Under the pieces are notes generated by a model that saw nothing but the letters and a program-made list of their open reading frames with translations, did not search any database and was not told where the DNA came from. A DNA stretch of 64,000 nt from Bauldia litoralis (lineage in GTDB: Bacteria > Pseudomonadota > Alphaproteobacteria > Rhizobiales > Kaistiaceae): NCBI GenBank assembly GCA_945882315.1, contig CAMCWB010000009.1, positions 21,020 to 85,019 on the forward strand, in the 5' to 3' direction. Shown piece by piece: positions 62,087 to 64,000 of the stretch. Positions within the stretch are counted from its first letter, which is position 1; every line of letters begins with the position of its first letter. The position numbers were made by a program, and so were the translations under genes.

Positions 62087-62845
62087 ATGGCCGACACGTT
62101 GAAAGTTGCACTCGTCACGGGTTCCGGCACGGGCGTCGGCAAGGCCGCCGCGCTGGCGCTGGCCAAGGATGGCTATGCCGTCGTCCTCACCGGCCGCCGC
62201 AAGGAGATGATCGACGGCGTCGCCAAGGAGATCGAGGCGCTGGGCGCGAAGGCGCTTGCCGTGCCGGCCGATATCGGCAACCCGAAAGACGTCGAGAACC
62301 TCTTCGCCAAGACGAAGGAAACCTTCGGCCGCCTCGACATCCTGTTCAATAATGCCGGCATCGGCGCACCCGCCATGCCGCTCGAAGACCTGCCCTTCGA
62401 GCGCTGGCAGGCCGTGGTCAACACCAACCTCACTGGCGCCTTCCTCTGCACCCAGCAGGCGATCCGGATGATGAAGGCACAGAAGCCGCATGGCGGCCGC
62501 ATCATCAATAACGGCTCGATCTCGGCGCACACGCCGCGACCGGGCGCCGTCTCCTACACGGCAACCAAGCACGCGATCACCGGCCTCACCAAGCAGACGG
62601 CGCTCGACTGCCGGAAGTTCGACATCAATTGCGGCCAGATCGACATCGGCAACGCGGCGACCCCGCTGACCGAGCGCATGGTCGCCGGCGTCCTGCAGCC
62701 GGACGGCTCGGTGATGGCGGAAGAACGCATGAGCGCCGACGATGTCGGCCGGGCGATCGTCTACATGGCGAGCCTGCCGCTCGACACCAACGTGCTCTTC
62801 ATGACCGTCATGGCGACAAAAATGCCCTTCGTCGGCCGCGGCTGA
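62087..62845 (+). CDS. SDR-family oxidoreductase
   Basis: This classical short-chain dehydrogenase of 252 residues has the [15 protein letters not shown] cofactor loop (GxxxGxG), NNAG in ILFNNAGIG, the catalytic Ser in INNGSISA and Y-x-x-x-K in [10 protein letters not shown]. The residue pattern after beta2 (TGRRKEMID) suggests NADP(H) preference. Function among the hundreds of SDR types cannot be fixed. It ends 39 bp before the IS element, which did not disrupt it. Confidence 0.88.
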   Translation: MADTLKVALVTGSGTGVGKAAALALAKDGYAVVLTGRRKEMIDGVAKEIEALGAKALAVPADIGNPKDVENLFAKTKETFGRLDILFNNAGIGAPAMPLEDLPFERWQAVVNTNLTGAFLCTQQAIRMMKAQKPHGGRIINNGSISAHTPRPGAVSYTATKHAITGLTKQTALDCRKFDINCGQIDIGNAATPLTERMVAGVLQPDGSVMAEERMSADDVGRAIVYMASLPLDTNVLFMTVMATKMPFVGRG

Positions 62846-62884
62846 CGGTCTGCCAAGAAGTTTTTCTTGCTTGCCTCTCCCCAC

Positions 62885-64000
62885 GGAGACCTTTGCACAA
62901 CGCGGCGCGCGGCGAGGATTTGCGTGTTGAGTAGCCTGCGGTGGTTTTCGGGTGGGAAGGGTTGCGAGGGAACCGGCTCAGGCGGTGAGGACGGCGGCCC
63001 TGCGAAGATTGTAGGCGATGACGAGAAGTCTGAGCTGGGTGAAGTTGGCGGCAAGCGAGAAGTAGCGGACCCTGGTGTAGCCGTAACATCGCTTGAAGGC
63101 ACCGAAGACGCGTTCGACGGCGGCACGGATCGGAGCAATCAGAAGATTGCGGCGCTTCTGCCAATGCGGCAGGTCCGGCTGGTTCTTGTGCGAGCGGTGC
63201 ATGATGCGGTCCTTGATGCCGCGCGCCTTCAGTCTCTTCCGCCGTCCTTTATGCTCATAGGCCTTGTCGCCATAGACCGTCGCCTCGTCGCCGATGATGA
63301 GGTCGTCGGCGACTTCGCTTTCATTGGTCTTGGCAGGCGTCAGGATCGCCCGGCGGATAAGACCGGAGCCCTGATCGACTGCCACATGGGCCTTGTAGCC
63401 GTAGTGAGGCTTGCCGCCCTTGCGCGTCCAGTCGGCATCCGGATCGGCCGGGTTCTTGGCGCCGGCGCCCTCCTTGTAGGACGGCTTGCCGGCCTGCGCC
63501 TCGACGATGGTGGCATCCATCAGAGTGCCGTGCTTCAGCACCAGACCGCGTCGGTCGAGCTGGGTCGCAACTTCACCGAACAGGGCCGCGTCGAGATTGT
63601 TGTCGCGCAGAGAGGTCCGGAAGCGGCTGATGGTCGAATGATCCGGCGTTCCGTCATCGAGCCCGAGACCGACAAAGCGCCGGAACGACAACGCGTCAGA
63701 CAGCGCCTCCTCGAGCCGGGGATCGGACAGACCATACCATTGCTGCAGAAGCAGTGCCTTGACCATGACCAGTGGTGGGTAAGCCTTGCGCCCTTCCGGC
63801 GCCGCATGCAGCACCGACACCAGCCGCTCTATCGACAACCAGTCGATCACCGACGATATCCGGTCCAGCCGCTCATTGCGGCCAAGGCCCTCATTCAGAA
63901 ACACATCTCCAAAGCCAAGTTGCCCGCTCGAACGATGCATCCCAAATCCTCCGACAATCTCATCAGAGAATCACAGAGCGACAGTTATGCAAAGGTCTCC
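62885..64000. mobile_element. Complete IS5-family insertion sequence, 1116 bp
   Basis: The terminal inverted repeats GGAGACCTTTGCACAAC (62885-62901) and, inverted, GGAGACCTTTGCATAAC (63984-64000) match at 16 of 17 positions. One transposase gene fills the interior. The right end coincides with the last base of the window, so the target-site duplication cannot be checked on that side. The element lies 39 bp after the SDR gene. Confidence 0.9.
62978..63940 (-). CDS. IS5-family DDE transposase
   Basis: The 320-residue transposase has an N-terminal DUF772-type DNA-binding domain (YPPLVMVKALLLQQWYGLSD, LSFRRFVGLGLDDGTPDHST) and a DDE catalytic core. The first Asp is in TLMDATIVEA, the second in VYGDKAYEHKG, and the Glu in AAVERVFGAFKR with the family Y-(2)-R-(3)-E-(6)-K pattern around it. 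The frame is full length with no stop or shift, so the element may be active. It lies within perfect-length IS boundaries at 62885-64000. Confidence 0.93.
   Translation of the reverse strand: MHRSSGQLGFGDVFLNEGLGRNERLDRISSVIDWLSIERLVSVLHAAPEGRKAYPPLVMVKALLLQQWYGLSDPRLEEALSDALSFRRFVGLGLDDGTPDHSTISRFRTSLRDNNLDAALFGEVATQLDRRGLVLKHGTLMDATIVEAQAGKPSYKEGAGAKNPADPDADWTRKGGKPHYGYKAHVAVDQGSGLIRRAILTPAKTNESEVADDLIIGDEATVYGDKAYEHKGRRKRLKARGIKDRIMHRSHKNQPDLPHWQKRRNLLIAPIRAAVERVFGAFKRCYGYTRVRYFSLAANFTQLRLLVIAYNLRRAAVLTA

Noticed and set aside
1..64000. CRISPR array or prophage
   Set aside because: No regularly spaced repeats and no phage structural or integrase genes were found on either strand.

Overview
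The window is GC-rich chromosomal DNA from an alphaproteobacterium, most likely a member of Hyphomicrobiales (Rhizobiales). The inference rests on protein types (DUF2865 secreted protein, PuuE allantoinase, Anbu peptidase operon, alphaproteobacterial PssA/Psd pair, Zur-type znu control), on intergenic palindromic repeats of the rhizobial kind and on overall codon use. The species cannot be named from this sequence.

Layout. 1-4454: serine-glyoxylate aminotransferase (cut by the window edge) divergent from a fused FAD/Fe-S 2-hydroxyacid dehydrogenase and its GntR regulator. 4718-6387: an unknown protein and a small secreted protein broken by one stop codon. 6690-10113: an HtrA-like periplasmic protease with an OmpR-type two-component system. 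10110-18000: an exported caspase-TPR-CHAT protease module, divergent from a patatin-like lipoprotein and followed by a small membrane protein. The CHAT gene carries one in-frame stop. 17997-25136: a four-gene ABC importer, a PilZ protein, a DapA-like aldolase, a PuuE allantoinase and a small protein. 25211-37212: phospholipid genes (pssA, psd), an ABCB exporter, a TerC-type gene with an in-frame stop, a LysM protein, a LOG-family gene, citramalate synthase with a duplicated 5' end, and a tightly packed GFA-GFA / VOC-GNAT-cysS set. 37365-47494: an SGNH hydrolase, a lytic transglycosylase, Zur-controlled znuACB, UDP-galactopyranose mutase, DUF2865, an L,D-transpeptidase, a RecD-like helicase and a BrnT/BrnA toxin-antitoxin pair. 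47513-50094: nadE and an AlkD-like gene. 50114-50830: a tRNA-Leu(UAA) split in its anticodon loop by a 621-bp insert that itself carries an intact tRNA-Leu(UAA) and a small orphan gene. 51024-57135: MFS transporter, homocysteine methyltransferase-like gene, MgtC, gpt, CinA-like gene, map and radC. 57238-62013: the Anbu operon (ATP-grasp, alpha-E, transglutaminase, Anbu) with a tailed RidA-like gene inside it. 62087-64000: an SDR gene, then a complete IS5-family element ending exactly at the window edge.

The most unusual features are the tRNA split exactly at the 7-nt anticodon loop with a replacement tRNA inside the insert; the exported caspase/TPR/CHAT/patatin cluster with a shared 21-bp motif in two of its promoter regions; three otherwise intact genes each broken by a single stop (TAA, TAG, TGA); and a duplicated cimA start whose two copies differ only at synonymous positions.

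All functions are read from motifs and family knowledge; no database search was run.
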